Shown: positions 30,271 through 41,659 of the stretch, one piece after another | Layout of the letters: each line of letters opens with the position of its first letter | Numbering within the stretch: the first letter of the stretch is position 1 | Assembly (NCBI GenBank): GCA_021018815.1 | Contig: JAITYX010000010.1 | Span: 3,100,001 to 3,164,000, forward strand | Direction of reading: 5' to 3' | Origin: Talinum fruticosum | Lineage: Eukaryota; Streptophyta; Magnoliopsida; Caryophyllales; Talinaceae | Length of the DNA: 64,000 nucleotides | Translations under genes and position numbers: made by a program | The notes under the pieces: model-generated | The model's database searches: none | Told to the model about the DNA's origin: nothing | What the model saw: the letters and a program-made list of their open reading frames with translations, nothing else

Positions 30271-32258
30271 ATACCTACACCATTCCTCTTTCTCATTCTA
30301 CTCAAAATCCGACATGTTTAAAAGCTTCAGTTAATGATGATCCATGGACATGGCATCATAAATTACGTTATATTAGTATGCGTACTATTAAGAAACTTAC
30401 ATCTCAACGGTTAGTCGAGAGGACTACCAAATTGCTCATTTAAGAAAGATAAAATATGTGATGCATGCATGAAAGAAAAACATGTCGGACCATCATTTAA
30501 GCCACTCAAAACTGTTTCTACATCCAAAGTGCTTGAATTGATACATATGGATTACGTGGTGAAATTCTGTTAAAAGCTTAAGAGTTAAATCGTATGTACT
30601 AGTCATTGTTGATGACTTCTCACGATTTATCTGGATTTATTTTCTAAAGAACAAGAATGAAGCATTCAAGGAGTTCACCAAGATAAGCATAAAAATTTCA
30701 AGTGGAGTCTCGGACTCACATCGGAAGAATTCGAACCGAGCATGGAAGGGAGCTGAACTACTTAGAATTTGCGAGACATTTGTGATAAGAATGACATCTC
30801 CCATAACTTCTCAAAACCTACAACTCCTCAACAAAATGGAGTAGTGGAGATAAACAACCAAACACTTATAGAAAGAGGAAGGACTATGATGATTAAAAAT
30901 GACCTTCCTTACTATTTCTCAGCTGAGGCAATGAACACAACAAACTCTACACTTTACGGATGCCTCATTCCACCTATTCTAAAGAAAAAACACCATATGA
31001 GCTCCAAAAGGGAAAGAAACCTAACATTTCCTAATTCAAACCTTTCGTACGTAAATGCTTTGTGCATAAGAATGGTAAGGATCATTTGACCAAGTTTGAT
31101 GCAAGGTCGGATGAAGGTATATTTCTAGGCTATTCATCTCATAGCAAAGCTTATCGCATTTTTAACAAAAAAACTAACAAAGTGGAAGAAAGAATCCACG
31201 TTATCTTTAATGAAGTTAATGATGGCAGGATAAGGGAGTCTACATTCTCATACCACAAGCTTAACTAAAATGATGATGACGTAGTGGAAGTTGAGCTCGG
31301 AATCGTCGACAACAAGAGAATTGAGCCAACTCGGAATGATTCAACTCAAGAACAAGCTCGAACACTATAGCACAAGGTGAGGAAGAAATATAACCAGCTA
31401 AAGAACAAAGTATTAAACCATCAAATCTGGTAACTAGAGAATAGGTAAAGTTTTCAAATACACATCACGTCATCCACTTAAGAACATCATCTTAGACATC
31501 AACTCGGGTTAAGTACTCCTTCTTTGCAAAATTTATGTGGATATTCTGCATTCATCTCATTAATAGAACCTAAAAATGTGCTCGACGCCGTACTTGAGCT
31601 TGAATGGGTAGAGGTCATGCAAGAAGAACTCTCACAATTTGAAAGAAACCAAGTTTGGACCATAACCAAACGACCTTCCGACCACCCAGTTATAGGAACC
31701 AAATGGGTCTTGAAGAAAAAGCTGGATGAGGGAGGTTTGGTAGTCGAAATAAGGTCGGATCGGTTGCTTGAAGGTTATAATCAAGAAAGGGAATTGATTA
31801 TGGGTAAACTTTTGCACTTCTTGCTAGGATTGAGACAATCGGAATTCTTTTAGCATTTGCATACAAGATGAACATGAAACAATATCAAACGGATTTTAAG
31901 TATGCATTTCTTAATGGATATATTCAAGAAAAAGTCCATGTTAAGCAATCCCTTATATTTGAAAACCTAAATTTCCTAATCATGTGTTCAAATTGCAAAA
32001 AGCTTTTTATGGTTTGAAACAAGCTCCAAGAGCTTAGTATGAAAGATTAAGTAGCTTTTTTATAAAAAATGGTTTCAAACGAGGTCTTAGTGATAGAAAC
32101 ATTTTTACAAAAACCAAAGGGAACGATTCTCTAATTATTCAAATTTATGTTGATTATATAATCTTTGGAGATACTAATGAAATTTTATGCCAAGAGTTTT
32201 CTTAAGCGATGAGACAGGAATCTCAAATGAGTATGATGAGAGAACTCAACTTCTTAGT
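30271..32258 (+). pseudogene. SV3 pol: integrase and reverse transcriptase, broken
   Basis: GAG-pre-integrase (DPWTWHHKLRYISMRTIKKL, near 30340), integrase core with the first Asp in IVDDFSRFIW near 30603, a further block TTPQQNGVVEINNQTLIE (30810-30870), and GIFLGYSSHSKAYRIFNKKT near 31115. RT begins near 31560 (ALEWVEVMQEEL, ERNQVWTITKRP, GTKWVLKKKL) and reaches IYVDYIIFGDTNE near 32145, where the catalytic YVDD is YVDY. Several stops. Interrupted at 32264 by SV4; the remainder resumes at 43258. Confidence 0.75.
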
Positions 32259-32263
32259 TGGAC
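32259..32263. repeat. SV4 target-site duplication, left copy
   Basis: TGGAC, repeated exactly at 43253-43257. Confidence 0.95.
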
Positions 32264-33860
32264 TGAAGACTCGAGACTATACTCCGCAGATTTACGAGTT
32301 CTATCAAAGGAATCGGGTATAAGACTTTCTCACTTATAGAGTTTTGATTCCAAGTCATTCTCTCGTACCTTAGAAACTTTTCCGAGTGATATAGTATTTC
32401 CTCTAAGTGATATAGCATTTATTTCATGTATTTGTGCTTATCTCTGTGAGACTTAGAAAGCATATCTGTACTTACTATTGTACACCCGGTTCCGAGTCTC
32501 TCATCGCTTAGAATTATCGCATGTTCAAATGACTAGTATTCACATAACCGCACTCGGTCCGACTTCATATTACAGGTGTTATTCTGTTATAGTCGGCGCT
32601 TCTAGTCCGAACTATGCTTAGTCTAGATCAAGTTTATTCACTTTGTTATTCGTTATTCAACTTGATTCTCGCCTAGACTAACTCGGATGGAATTTTGAGT
32701 TTCATGGATATTAGACTCGGAAAATTCCATTCCTTTTCCGACTCGAGATAATTAGTCACTTAATTATCTTAATCATATTATTATCTCGTGTCTAACCTTG
32801 GACCAAAGTATTTTATAATTTGAGAAACAAATTGATTTACTTTTGTAGGTGATTCAAACGAGGTTATCCTATATTTGAAATACAAAAGTAACCGAGCTTT
32901 AAAACGTCAAATCACCAGCGAGACAAGGCTTTTTCCACCTCCGACCTAGCCCCAGAAGAGCGTGTCGTGGTCGTCTATTTCCAAAGCTGGAAATCTACAA
33001 CACCAAGCTAAACGGTGGTTTCCACCTTATCTTTCAAGACACCGCCAGTATTTTTGGGACTTCCAAAAGAGTAAAGGACCGTTGCCCAACGTTCATATCT
33101 CAACGGACATTTTCCGAGTGACTCGGAAAATCCTACACAACGGTCACAAAGGACTTCCGGTCGGACGATGGAGATAACGGCTATTCCGCCTAGTCTTCTA
33201 TATATAGAAGCCAACTCTCAAGACTTGAAGATTGCCGAACAAATTGTCAATACACTTACTTAAGCAATAGTCATTGTATTTATTCTCAATCTTCTACTTA
33301 CAACTCCCACTCTGTAATTCATTATATTCCGAGTTGTAAGGTCTTGTACTCGATTACTAATCACTTTCTTTCTTACTCTCTAAGTAAGGTCCCTTGACTG
33401 AGCTGTAAGAGTTAACCTAGCTTAGTTGTCCCTAGCTGTAAGGGTTATCTCGGCTAGGAAGTACTAGATCGGATAAAGGAATTTCGAGTCTAGGAAAACT
33501 TTGTAAAGAGTTGTCTAAGGGAGCAACTCGGGGTCAATCTGTCTACTTGTATTTTATGGACTCAAAATAGTGGATTCGACTTCGTGCTTGAATTAGCACG
33601 GTCCATTGTTTTTGCCCCAGGAGGGTTTCCATGTATTTTCTATGTCTTCACTTTCTTAGTTCATTCTAGACTCGGATCTGTCTTAAAGCTTCGGTTCTAT
33701 CTTTATCTTCATTCCGAGTTCATACTTTTGTGACCCCATTGTAGATTCGGAATGCGCTACGTGCGTCCTTCAATCAAAAGAGTTTGATTTTTCGAAAAAT
33801 CTTTCATCACCCTATTTACCCCCTCTAGGGTGACTTAGCCTCTCCTTGAGCAAACCTTCA
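32264..33860 (+). repeat. SV4 5' LTR
   Basis: TGAAGACTCGAGAC ... GAGCAAACCTTCA. TATA box TATATATA at 33199-33206. Primer site TTGGTATCGAGCC begins at 33862. Confidence 0.95.
33199..33206 (+). promoter_or_regulatory. SV4 LTR TATA box
   Basis: TATATATA flanked by CTTC and GAAGCC, making the palindrome CTTCTATATATAGAAG. The same palindrome is at 42589-42596 in the 3' LTR, and related TTCTATTTATA/TATAAATAGAAG versions are in the other Sirevirus LTRs. Confidence 0.6.
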
Positions 33861-33861
33861 A

Positions 33862-33874
33862 TTGGTATCGAGCC
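33862..33874 (+). promoter_or_regulatory. SV4 primer binding site
   Basis: TTGGTATCGAGCC just inside the LTR end at 33860; iMet-type site with one base lost relative to TGGTATCAGAGCC. Confidence 0.75.
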
Positions 33875-33919
33875 TAGCCTTTCGGAAAGGATCTAACCAT
33901 CCAAAGGTCTAAAGATCAA

Positions 33920-35690
33920 ATGGCAGAGAACAACGGAGAGTTCGATGAAGAAAGATCTTCCAACGAGACCACCAAAATTCAAAGGATCCAACTTCGTGCA
34001 TCTGGAAGAAACTCATGGAATGTTTCCTCCTGGATCATGATGAAGATGTTTGGGACATCATACAACAAGGAAACTACATTCCCATGAAGATAGAAGAATT
34101 TAGACTCGTTCCCAAGACAAAGGCCGAGTTTACTCCGAGCGAAGCAGAGAAGTTCGAAAGAACTTGAAGGCAATGTACATTCTTATGTGTGCCATCAGCT
34201 CGGAAGAATACAACCGAGTGTCCGCCTGTGACACAACCAAAGAAGTGTGGAACACACTGGCCAACACTTATGAAGGTACGAGCCGGGTCGGACAAGCAAA
34301 TATCGGCCAATATCTTCACAAATATGAGCTATTTAAGATGAAGCCGAAGAAAACATCACTCGGATGTTCATTCGATTTCTCGAGATTACCAACAATCTCA
34401 AATCTCTCGGGTAAGAAGATTTTCCACGAGGAAATGTGCGGAAAGATACTCGAAGTCTACCCAAGAGAAGATGGGGTCCCAAGGTGACTGCCATAGAGGA
34501 GGCTCGGAACCTATCACTTCTAAAGCCGGACGAGCTCATTAGGAAGCTTCTCACTCATGAAATCCACCTGGAAGAGGATGAGGATGCTGAGGGCAGCACC
34601 AAAAAGAACAAAGCGCCGAAAGCCTCGGACACCAAACAAGCAAATCCGAGTTCCTCCGACTCGGAAGAGGATCCTATGGCACTTATTACGAGAGGCTTCA
34701 AGAGAATGATGAAGCACAAAAGATGGGATAAAAGGCCAAAAGAGGAGTTCTACAAGGAAGACAAGAAGGATAGGAAAGGTAAATATTCATCTCCTTCAAA
34801 GTTATCCTTGACTAAGAACTCGGCTATTTTGAATGTGGCAGCAAGGATCACATAGTCAAAGACTGTCCAAAGAGAAAAAGGGACGAGGAAGAAGAAAAAG
34901 GCTATGATGGCCACATGGAGTGATGAGGACTCATCGAAGATGACGAGGACTCGAGATGACTCAAAGTGTCTAATGACACTTTCGACTCGAAAGCTGAAAC
35001 AAGGTCGGACTTAGAATCGGACAATGAGGAAACAAATCCTCAAGAGGTAATTTAATACTTTCTCAAATTCTCCAAAGTCGATTTAGCCAAGTATATTTTC
35101 ACTTTGGAAGAAAAGTCCAATTCGATTCCTCTCGTTTCAAAGAACAACTTGAGTCAATTTCCTCTAAGAGCATGTCTTTGAAAAATGAATTGGAAAAGCT
35201 GAGACTTACACTTAGAGAACTCAAGACTAGTGCTCAATCCAATGAGACCGAGTCCGAGTTACTCAAAAGAGAAAATGAGCGGCTAAAGCAAAAGCTCAAT
35301 AAGTCTCAAGATCTTGCTTTAAAGTTCACTCAAGGTCAAAAAACATTGATATGCTCTTAGGATCCCAATATGTCTCCTTTAGAAAAGGAAGGTCTTGGTT
35401 TCAACAAAGAGGAGGAATCCAATTCCTACTCGGAGCTTTTCAAAAGGATTTGAAGCTGTAAAGTTCGGGAAAGTTGAGAATGGTCCCATTCATAAAAATG
35501 AAAGGAGGACTAAGCCCGGATCAGTTTACAAGAAGAAACCATCTCCTCCAGCTTTCAAAAGAAAAGTTTTTCAAAAGAAAGAGATATAGGCTCGGTTCTC
35601 TACACGGAAGACTCGGAATCGGAATAAGCCCAAAGTCATTCAAATCTGGGTTCCGAAAAACGTTCTTCCTCATAAAAGGACCACAGTAAA
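33920..35690 (+). pseudogene. SV4 gag, broken
   Basis: Start ATG 33920 (MAENNGEFDEERS). Capsid-like UBN2 region about 34160-34480: MYILMCAISSEEYNRVSAC, TKEVWNTLANTYEG, KYELFKMKP, then after a frame change FLEITNNLKSLGKK. A charged segment follows (near 34560-34700, rich in SSDSEEDP), then a CCHC knuckle near 34825-34880 (FECGSKDHIVKDC), then a long coiled-coil tail (35172-35360, LKNELEKLRLTLRELKTS). Frameshifts occur near 34000, 34340 and 34840. Gag forms the cytoplasmic particle and the knuckle binds RNA in this family. Confidence 0.8.
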
Positions 35691-35739
35691 GAGTGTTACT
35701 TGGGTTCGTTAGAGGAAGTGAGAAGGGTTAGCTTGTCTC

Positions 35740-36095
35740 TGTTTTGCGGGGTACTCGGAAGAGATCAAAAGGACATTGGTACCTGGACGGTGGATGCTCA
35801 TGCCACATCTCGGGAGATTCCGGACTCTTTTACGAGTTAGAAGAGTACAAATGAGGAAAAGTCACTTTTGGAGATGACAGCAAAGGCAAGATAGTTGGGA
35901 TAGGCAAGATTGGAAAGGGAAGCAATCTGGTCGGCCTAGTTTACCTTGTCAAAGGACTGAAGTACAATCCGCTTAGCATCTCTCAATTGTGCGATAAAGG
36001 CCAAGAGGTAAGATTCACTCGGACAAATTGTTACATATCTGTTGATACCACCAAGAAGATCAAACTCTCGGGTAACAGATCAGGTAACACTTATA
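35740..36095 (+). pseudogene. SV4 protease, broken
   Basis: Aspartic protease tract with YLDGGCSCHISGDSGLF near 35780-35830 (DGG where DSG/DTG is usual), then VTFGDDSKGKIVGIGKIGKG after an in-frame stop near 35848, and LKYNPLSISQLCDKGQEVRF near 35965-36015. In copia elements it cleaves the Gag-Pol polyprotein. Confidence 0.75.
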
Positions 36096-36099
36096 CTAT

Positions 36100-37330
36100 T
36101 CCTCTTTCGACCCGAATCGGAATTTATCTTGTTTGAAAGCATCCCTTCATGATGACTCATGGTCATGGCATCGTAGATTAGGCCATATTAGCATGCATAC
36201 TATTAAGAAATTGGCATCTCATGGTTTGGTTAGAGTTATACCTAAGCTGTGCTTTTGAGAAAGATAAAGTTTGTGAAGCATGCACAAGAGGGAAACAAGT
36301 CGGATCTTCATTCAAATCTCTCGAAGACAGTTTCCACATCTAAAGTGCTTGAGCTGCTGCATATGGATTTATGTGGTGAAATCCCTGTTAAGAGCCTCGG
36401 AGGTAAATCATATATACTTGTTATTATTGATGATTATTCACGATTTACTTGGGTGTGTTTTCTTAAGCACAAAAATGAAGCATTCAAAGAGTTCAGCAAG
36501 CTCGTAGAAAAATCCAAGTTGAGTCTCGGACTCGGATCCGGATAATTCGAACCGACCATGGAAGGGAGTTCGACTACTCGGAATTCTCGAGTTTTGTGAC
36601 AAAAATGGTATCTCTCACAACTTCTCAGCACCAAGAACTCCTCAACAAAATGGAGTAGTGGAGAGAAAGAACAGAACTCTTGAAGAAATAGCAAGGACAA
36701 TGATGATTGAGCACAATCTACCTTACTATTTACGAGGCTGAGGCGATCAACACAGACTAACTACACTTTGAACAGATGTCTCATCGGACCCATACTGAAG
36801 AAAACACCTTATGAGTTGTACAAAGGGAAGAAACCCAATATTTCCTATTTCAAGCCTTTTGGATGCAAATGTTTTGTTCATAACAATGGTAAGGATCACT
36901 CGACCATGTTTGATGCTCGGTCGAGATGAAGGTCTTTTTCTAGGTTATTCATCTCATAGTAAAGCTTATCTCATTTTTAATAAGAGAACTAACAAAGTGA
37001 AGAAAGCGTCCACATTGTGTTTGATGAGCTTGAACAGGAAAAGCCAAGTGAGTCTTCATACTCGGATCCGAAGCTCAGCAGAGACGATGATAGTGATGAA
37101 CATGAATCGCCAAGATTCAAACTCAACCAGCTTAAAATGAAGCAACTCGGAATAATGTGACTCGGAACGAGACAACTCAAGAGTCCGCTTAGAATGAACA
37201 AGCTGATAAAGAGGATCACTCGAACAAGACTCTAAAGATCAAACAGTTCAGCCTACAAATCTTGTGAATCGGAGAACGAGTAGAGCTTTCAAGTGTGCTT
37301 CTAGTCACCCACTAGAAAACATATTATCCG
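36100..37330 (+). pseudogene. SV4 integrase, broken
   Basis: GAG-pre-integrase HHCC region (DSWSWHRRLGHISMHTIKKL near 36160, VCEACTRGKQVG near 36270), core with VIIDDYSRFTWVCFLKHKNE near 36420, RTDHGREFDYSEF near 36550 and TPQQNGVVERKNRTLEEIA near 36640, so all three DDE acidic residues are encoded, in shifting frames. C-terminal tract GLFLGYSSHSKAYLIFNKRT near 36935. Non-functional as it stands. Confidence 0.8.
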
Positions 37331-37369
37331 ATATCAACAGTGGGGTAAGAACTCGTTCCTCTCTTTAAA

Positions 37370-38230
37370 ATCTGTTGTGCATTCACTGCATTCATTTCAT
37401 TAACTCGAACCAAAAATGCACTAGAGGCTCTAAATGAATCAGAATGGGTAGAGGCCATGCAAGAGGAACTCAATCAATTCGAAAGAAACCAAGTCCGGAC
37501 TCGACCAAACGGCCTTCGACCACCCAGTCATAGGAACCAAATGGGTTTTCAAGAACAAACTAGATGAAGGTGGGTTGGTAGTCGAAATAAGGCTAGACTT
37601 GTGGCTCAAGGTTACAATCAAGAAGAAGGAGTTGATTGTGGGAAAACCTTGGCACTTGTTGCCGAAGTGAAGCCATTAGAATCTGTTGGCATTCGCATCT
37701 AGCATGAATATCAAGTTATATCAAATGGATGTGAAGTGTGCATTTCTTAATGGTTTTATTGAAGAGGAAGTCTATGTTGAGCAGCCCCTGGATTTGAAAA
37801 CTCAGATTTTCCAAATCATGTTTTCAAACTTCAAAAAGCTCTTTATGGTCTTAAACAAGCTCGAGAACTTGGTATGAAAGAGCGAGCAATTTCTTGGTTC
37901 AAAATGATTTTAGAAGAGGTTAGATTGACAAGACTCTCTTCATAAAAACCAGAGGGAAAGATTTCCTTATTGCTCAAATATATGTCGATGATATAATTTT
38001 TGGAGCTACTAATGAAAATTTTTGCCGAGACTTTTCGAGTTAATGAGACAGGAGTTTCAAATAAGTGTGATGGGAGATCTCAATTTCTTCCTTGGTCTAC
38101 AAATCAAACAAGACAAAGATGGAATCTATGTCCATCAATGAAAGTATACCAAGGAGCTACTAAAGAAATACAAACTCCAAGATGCAAAGCACGCAGCTAC
38201 ACCCATGAGTAGCGAGTATAAAACTTGACT
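37370..38230 (+). pseudogene. SV4 reverse transcriptase, broken
   Basis: Copia RT motifs in order: ALNESEWVEAMQEELNQFER (37420-37485), [15 protein letters not shown] (37600-37640), QMDVKCAFLNGFIEEEVYVE (37720-37780), FKLQKALYGLKQA (37830-37865), the intact catalytic IYVDDIIFGATNE at 37978-38015, then GDLNFFLGLQIKQDKDGIYV near 38070-38130. Frameshifts and stops separate the blocks. This is the only Sirevirus copy here that keeps YVDD. Confidence 0.85.
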
Positions 38231-38269
38231 CGAGACGAGAACGGTAAAGCAATATATCGAAACTCTATC

Positions 38270-38924
38270 GAGGTATGATTGGATCTTTGCTATATCTTAC
38301 TTCGAGCAGGCGAGATATAATGCTAAGTATATGTTTATGCGCAAGATTCCAAGCTAATCCAAAAGAATCACATCTCACTACGGTGAAGAGAATATTCGAG
38401 ATATCTTACGGGGACTCGGAACTTAGGTCTATGATACTCAAGAGACTCGGAACCGACTCTTACTTGGATACTCGAGATGCCGACAACGCTGGATACAAAG
38501 TTGATAGAAAGAGCACTTCGAGGAGCTTGCCAATTTCAGGTCAATCCTTAATATCTTAGCACTCAAAGAACCAAAACTCGGTGGCTCTATCAGCTGCCGA
38601 AGCTGAGGATATTGCAGCTGGAGCATGCTGTGCTCGGATTTTATGGATAAAGCAACACTTGAGAGATCTTGGACTCTCTTTCAATTCGGTTCCAATCAAG
38701 TGTGATAATCGAGTGTAATCGGCATCACCAAAAATCCGGTTCGGCACTCCAAAACAAAACACATTGAGGTCGGGTATCATTTCTTACGAGACCATTACGA
38801 GAAAGGTGATATTCAACTTGAATTCATTCCTACTAATCTTCAATTAGCTGATATTTTCACTAAGTCTCTTAGTGAAGATCAGTTTTATTTCATTAGGAAT
38901 GAGCTCGGAATGTTAAATGCATAA
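38270..38924 (+). pseudogene. SV4 RNase H, broken
   Basis: Contains MIGSLLYLTSSRRDIMLSIC at 38275, the AGYKVDRKSTSR strand near 38490, SLSAAEAEDIAAGACCARIL near 38580-38645, and the C-terminal tract KTKHIEVGYHFLRDHYEKGD then LADIFTKSL, ending at the TAA of 38922-38924. In this family it degrades the RNA template during cDNA synthesis. Several frame changes. Confidence 0.8.
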
Positions 38925-39439
38925 TTATGTGCTTTCTTATGTGAAAATTTCATTGCATGATTGTGCTGTTATGTGTTTACATTTCATTAATAACCATTAG
39001 TTCGGTTGACTTAGTGATACTGAGTCGATAGTTATTATTTGTGTGTAGTTTACGAGTCACTCGGAAACTAAGTCGAGTAAAACTTCGGATTGATGAGCAA
39101 AGTGGACATCAAATCTCGAAATATCTCTAGATAAGTGGAGAATGTCGGAATTTATTTTTCAAAATCTTTTTCTCTCTCTCTCGTGAACTGTGATCGGACA
39201 GCTAGCCATTGAAAAATAGCTAGAATTTTAACCGTTGAGAATAGAACCGTCACACCGGTCCGAGGTGACTCGATGAAAGAGTTGAGTCGAACGGATATTG
39301 AAGGACGATTATTTTTCTACAAATAGCGCCTAATCTCCTTCATCTCGCTACTTTACATTTCATTTACTCTCTCTCTCTCTCGATCGAAACTTTGCACACA
39401 AGCTCTCTACAGTGACTTCTAGACATTTTCAAGCTTCGT

Positions 39440-41191
39440 GAAGCTCATCTCAAGTAAGCTCGACTTGCTCTCATCTCTTTCTTCTCCTCTTTTTCTTTCA
39501 CTCTCGTTGACCTACTCTCTTCTACTCTCCCTCAAAGTTTCACTCTTCTTTTCTCTCATCCAAAATTCCTAAAAGAGGTTCTCACCTCGACTTTCTTGGC
39601 TCTTCCTCAAAGAAGCCCCACACAAAAAGCCAAGAAGGCTCTTCCAACTCAAAACCTCTCATCACCCGAGCATCTTATCGCTGGATGATACGTTCTTCCC
39701 AACCACCAAATTCTCGTGGTTGCCCCACATTCAAACTACTGGTGTTTATAACTTTCTTTGTTTCAGCGAGTTCATCTACCCCGAACTCGTATCCGAGTTT
39801 TACAATCATCTTACAAGCTCTGAATGTGTTCTAACCTCCGGGGTTCTGAACGTAACCGTTCGTATAAACACTTCCTTCTCCATCGCTTGTTCAAGGTCTC
39901 CTCTCTTTTCTTGAACAGCAACCCCATTCCTTTCACTGAAGTCGCGACGACTTCTTTGAAAAATACGCAAAAGAGTTCCCCGAGTCACGCAAAAACTTTT
40001 ACGTGACTTAGCTAGGGTCGAAGCACGTCTTCTATGCTTTCTACTGATGAGAACTTTCTTCTCTCGGTATTTTAGCAAGGAGAACCCCAACTCCAAGCAT
40101 TTAAAAGCTCTTTTTGACATTCTTGAAGGCTACGAAATAGACCTTTTTCCTTAAATAATCGAGCAAATGGCAGCTGTGCCAGCTCAACTCCAATCCAAGA
40201 AGAAAACCCCTCTTTCTTTCGGTGCTCTTCTTACCCTTGTATTCAAATAATTTAAAGTTCCTCTCCCTCGGACCCAAATGTCTGTTTACGAGGCTGCCGT
40301 TGTTGTCGGCAAAAAGGAACTTAAGGGGTACGGATACCAGGAAACTCAACCTAGTGTCCGGGTACATAACTCGGAGCCGAGGCCACCTTCTCCGCCTCGG
40401 ACTCGGAAAGAAGCCCCCTTTCTCTCCCTGCCCCACCTTGTGGTGCTTCCACCTCAGGTGCCTCTAAGTCTCTCTCCTCCATTTTGTCCTCCGCTTTCAT
40501 GGACAAAATCAACTCTGTGTCCTTGGAATTCAAGGACATGCTCCGGTCGTTCAAGACTGTTTACCGATCTATGACCATCAACCAAAAGACCACCCGAGTC
40601 TCAAATCGAGAGCAGCGAGGACTCGCTTATGGAGATGAAGGGGCTGGTGAAGGAGCAGAAGGAGTTGATCGAGCTCCTCCAGGAGAGAAGGTCCAAGGCA
40701 GCTTAGGACCATGGTGACTCGGACACATCTAAAGTATCCTCGAGCCCGGCCGGACCTCCTCGGATAACGGGGAGGACGGAGACGAAGACCAAGATGAAGC
40801 GAGACGCCGAGAAGCTCGCTGGCTGAGGCAGCTCTTTTCGGGCAAGGGGAGGAACAAAAAGAAGAAGAAGGAGGGACAGGTGAGGGTCAAAGTGCTCCTC
40901 CAGCTCAAGCTGGAAGTACTCGGCTCGGATAGCAGTCTAAGTGGGTCGGAAGACCTAGGCTGCGAAGGCCAACCTGCGAGCGAGTCGGGCGAGCGGACCC
41001 CCTCGGCCTACCGAGCCCCACATGAAGGAACCTCTGGATCCTCTCATTCAGGGTCAGCCGGTCGAGCCGAGCCCTTGATAGCGATCCTCGTCCTCCCTTC
41101 GCCGCGCTCAAGCACATCGTTAAGATCATATCGGTGCCGGCGGACCGCTCGTCCTTCCTCTTCGACTCGGACAACGCCCACTCCCTCTTAG
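39440..41191 (+). pseudogene. SV4 env-like 3' ORF, broken
   Basis: Follows pol by ~500 bp. Recognisable blocks: TTKFSWLPHIQTTGVYNF near 39700 with EFYNHLTSSECVLTSGVLNV after it, resembling the plant 'putative transposon protein' region found in Sirevirus 3' ORFs; HLKALFDILEGYEIDLFP near 40100; MSVYEAAVVVGKKELKGYGY near 40278 followed by a Pro-rich stretch; a predicted coiled coil with KDMLRSFKTVYRS (40530) and a KEQKELIELLQERRS-type tract near 40650; and RSSFLFDSDNAHS at the end (41145). The last 600 bp is clearly more GC-rich than the rest of the element. Role unknown; I see no convincing signal peptide or membrane span. Frames change several times. Confidence 0.6.
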
Positions 41192-41645
41192 GCGGACACC
41201 ATGCACTGTGTCACAATTCCAAAGTCTCGCAGATTCTTCTTCTTCCCGGAATTCTATTTTCTTTTACTTATCCTTTTGTCCGGACATCAAATATGTATTA
41301 CTTGTTGTATTCTTCCCATTTTTTTGTTTTTGCTTGAAAGGCAAGGGGAAGAATATATATAGAAAAATTTGTTGTCTTGTTTAGGGGAGTTTGTCACTCT
41401 CTATATCTGCATGTACTTTCATTAACTTTAATGAATTAATGCATTCTCTTCAAATTCTCTCGAGCTTATTATTTATTGCAAACATTTACGAGTTAGCATG
41501 ATTTCATTGATAATTGCTTGAGTATCTATTCTTTATGATATGATACTTTAAGCTTGCTTTACTTGTCTTATTTTCTGCACAAGTATACAAATTCAGATCT
41601 ATATCACTAACAAAGTTTACTGTCTAAGTATGGAATGCCTTTCAT

Positions 41646-41658
41646 CAAAAAGGGGAGA
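41646..41658 (+). promoter_or_regulatory. SV4 polypurine tract
   Basis: AAAAAGGGGAGAT just before the 3' LTR at 41660, preceded by TTTCATC. The same tract is read on the minus strand at 63864-63876 (SV5). Confidence 0.9.
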
Positions 41659-41659
41659 T

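Noticed and set aside
40400..41200. GC-rich island as a host gene or CpG island
   Set aside because: It lies within SV4 between pol and the PPT, and its reading frames match the end of the env-like ORF of SV3.
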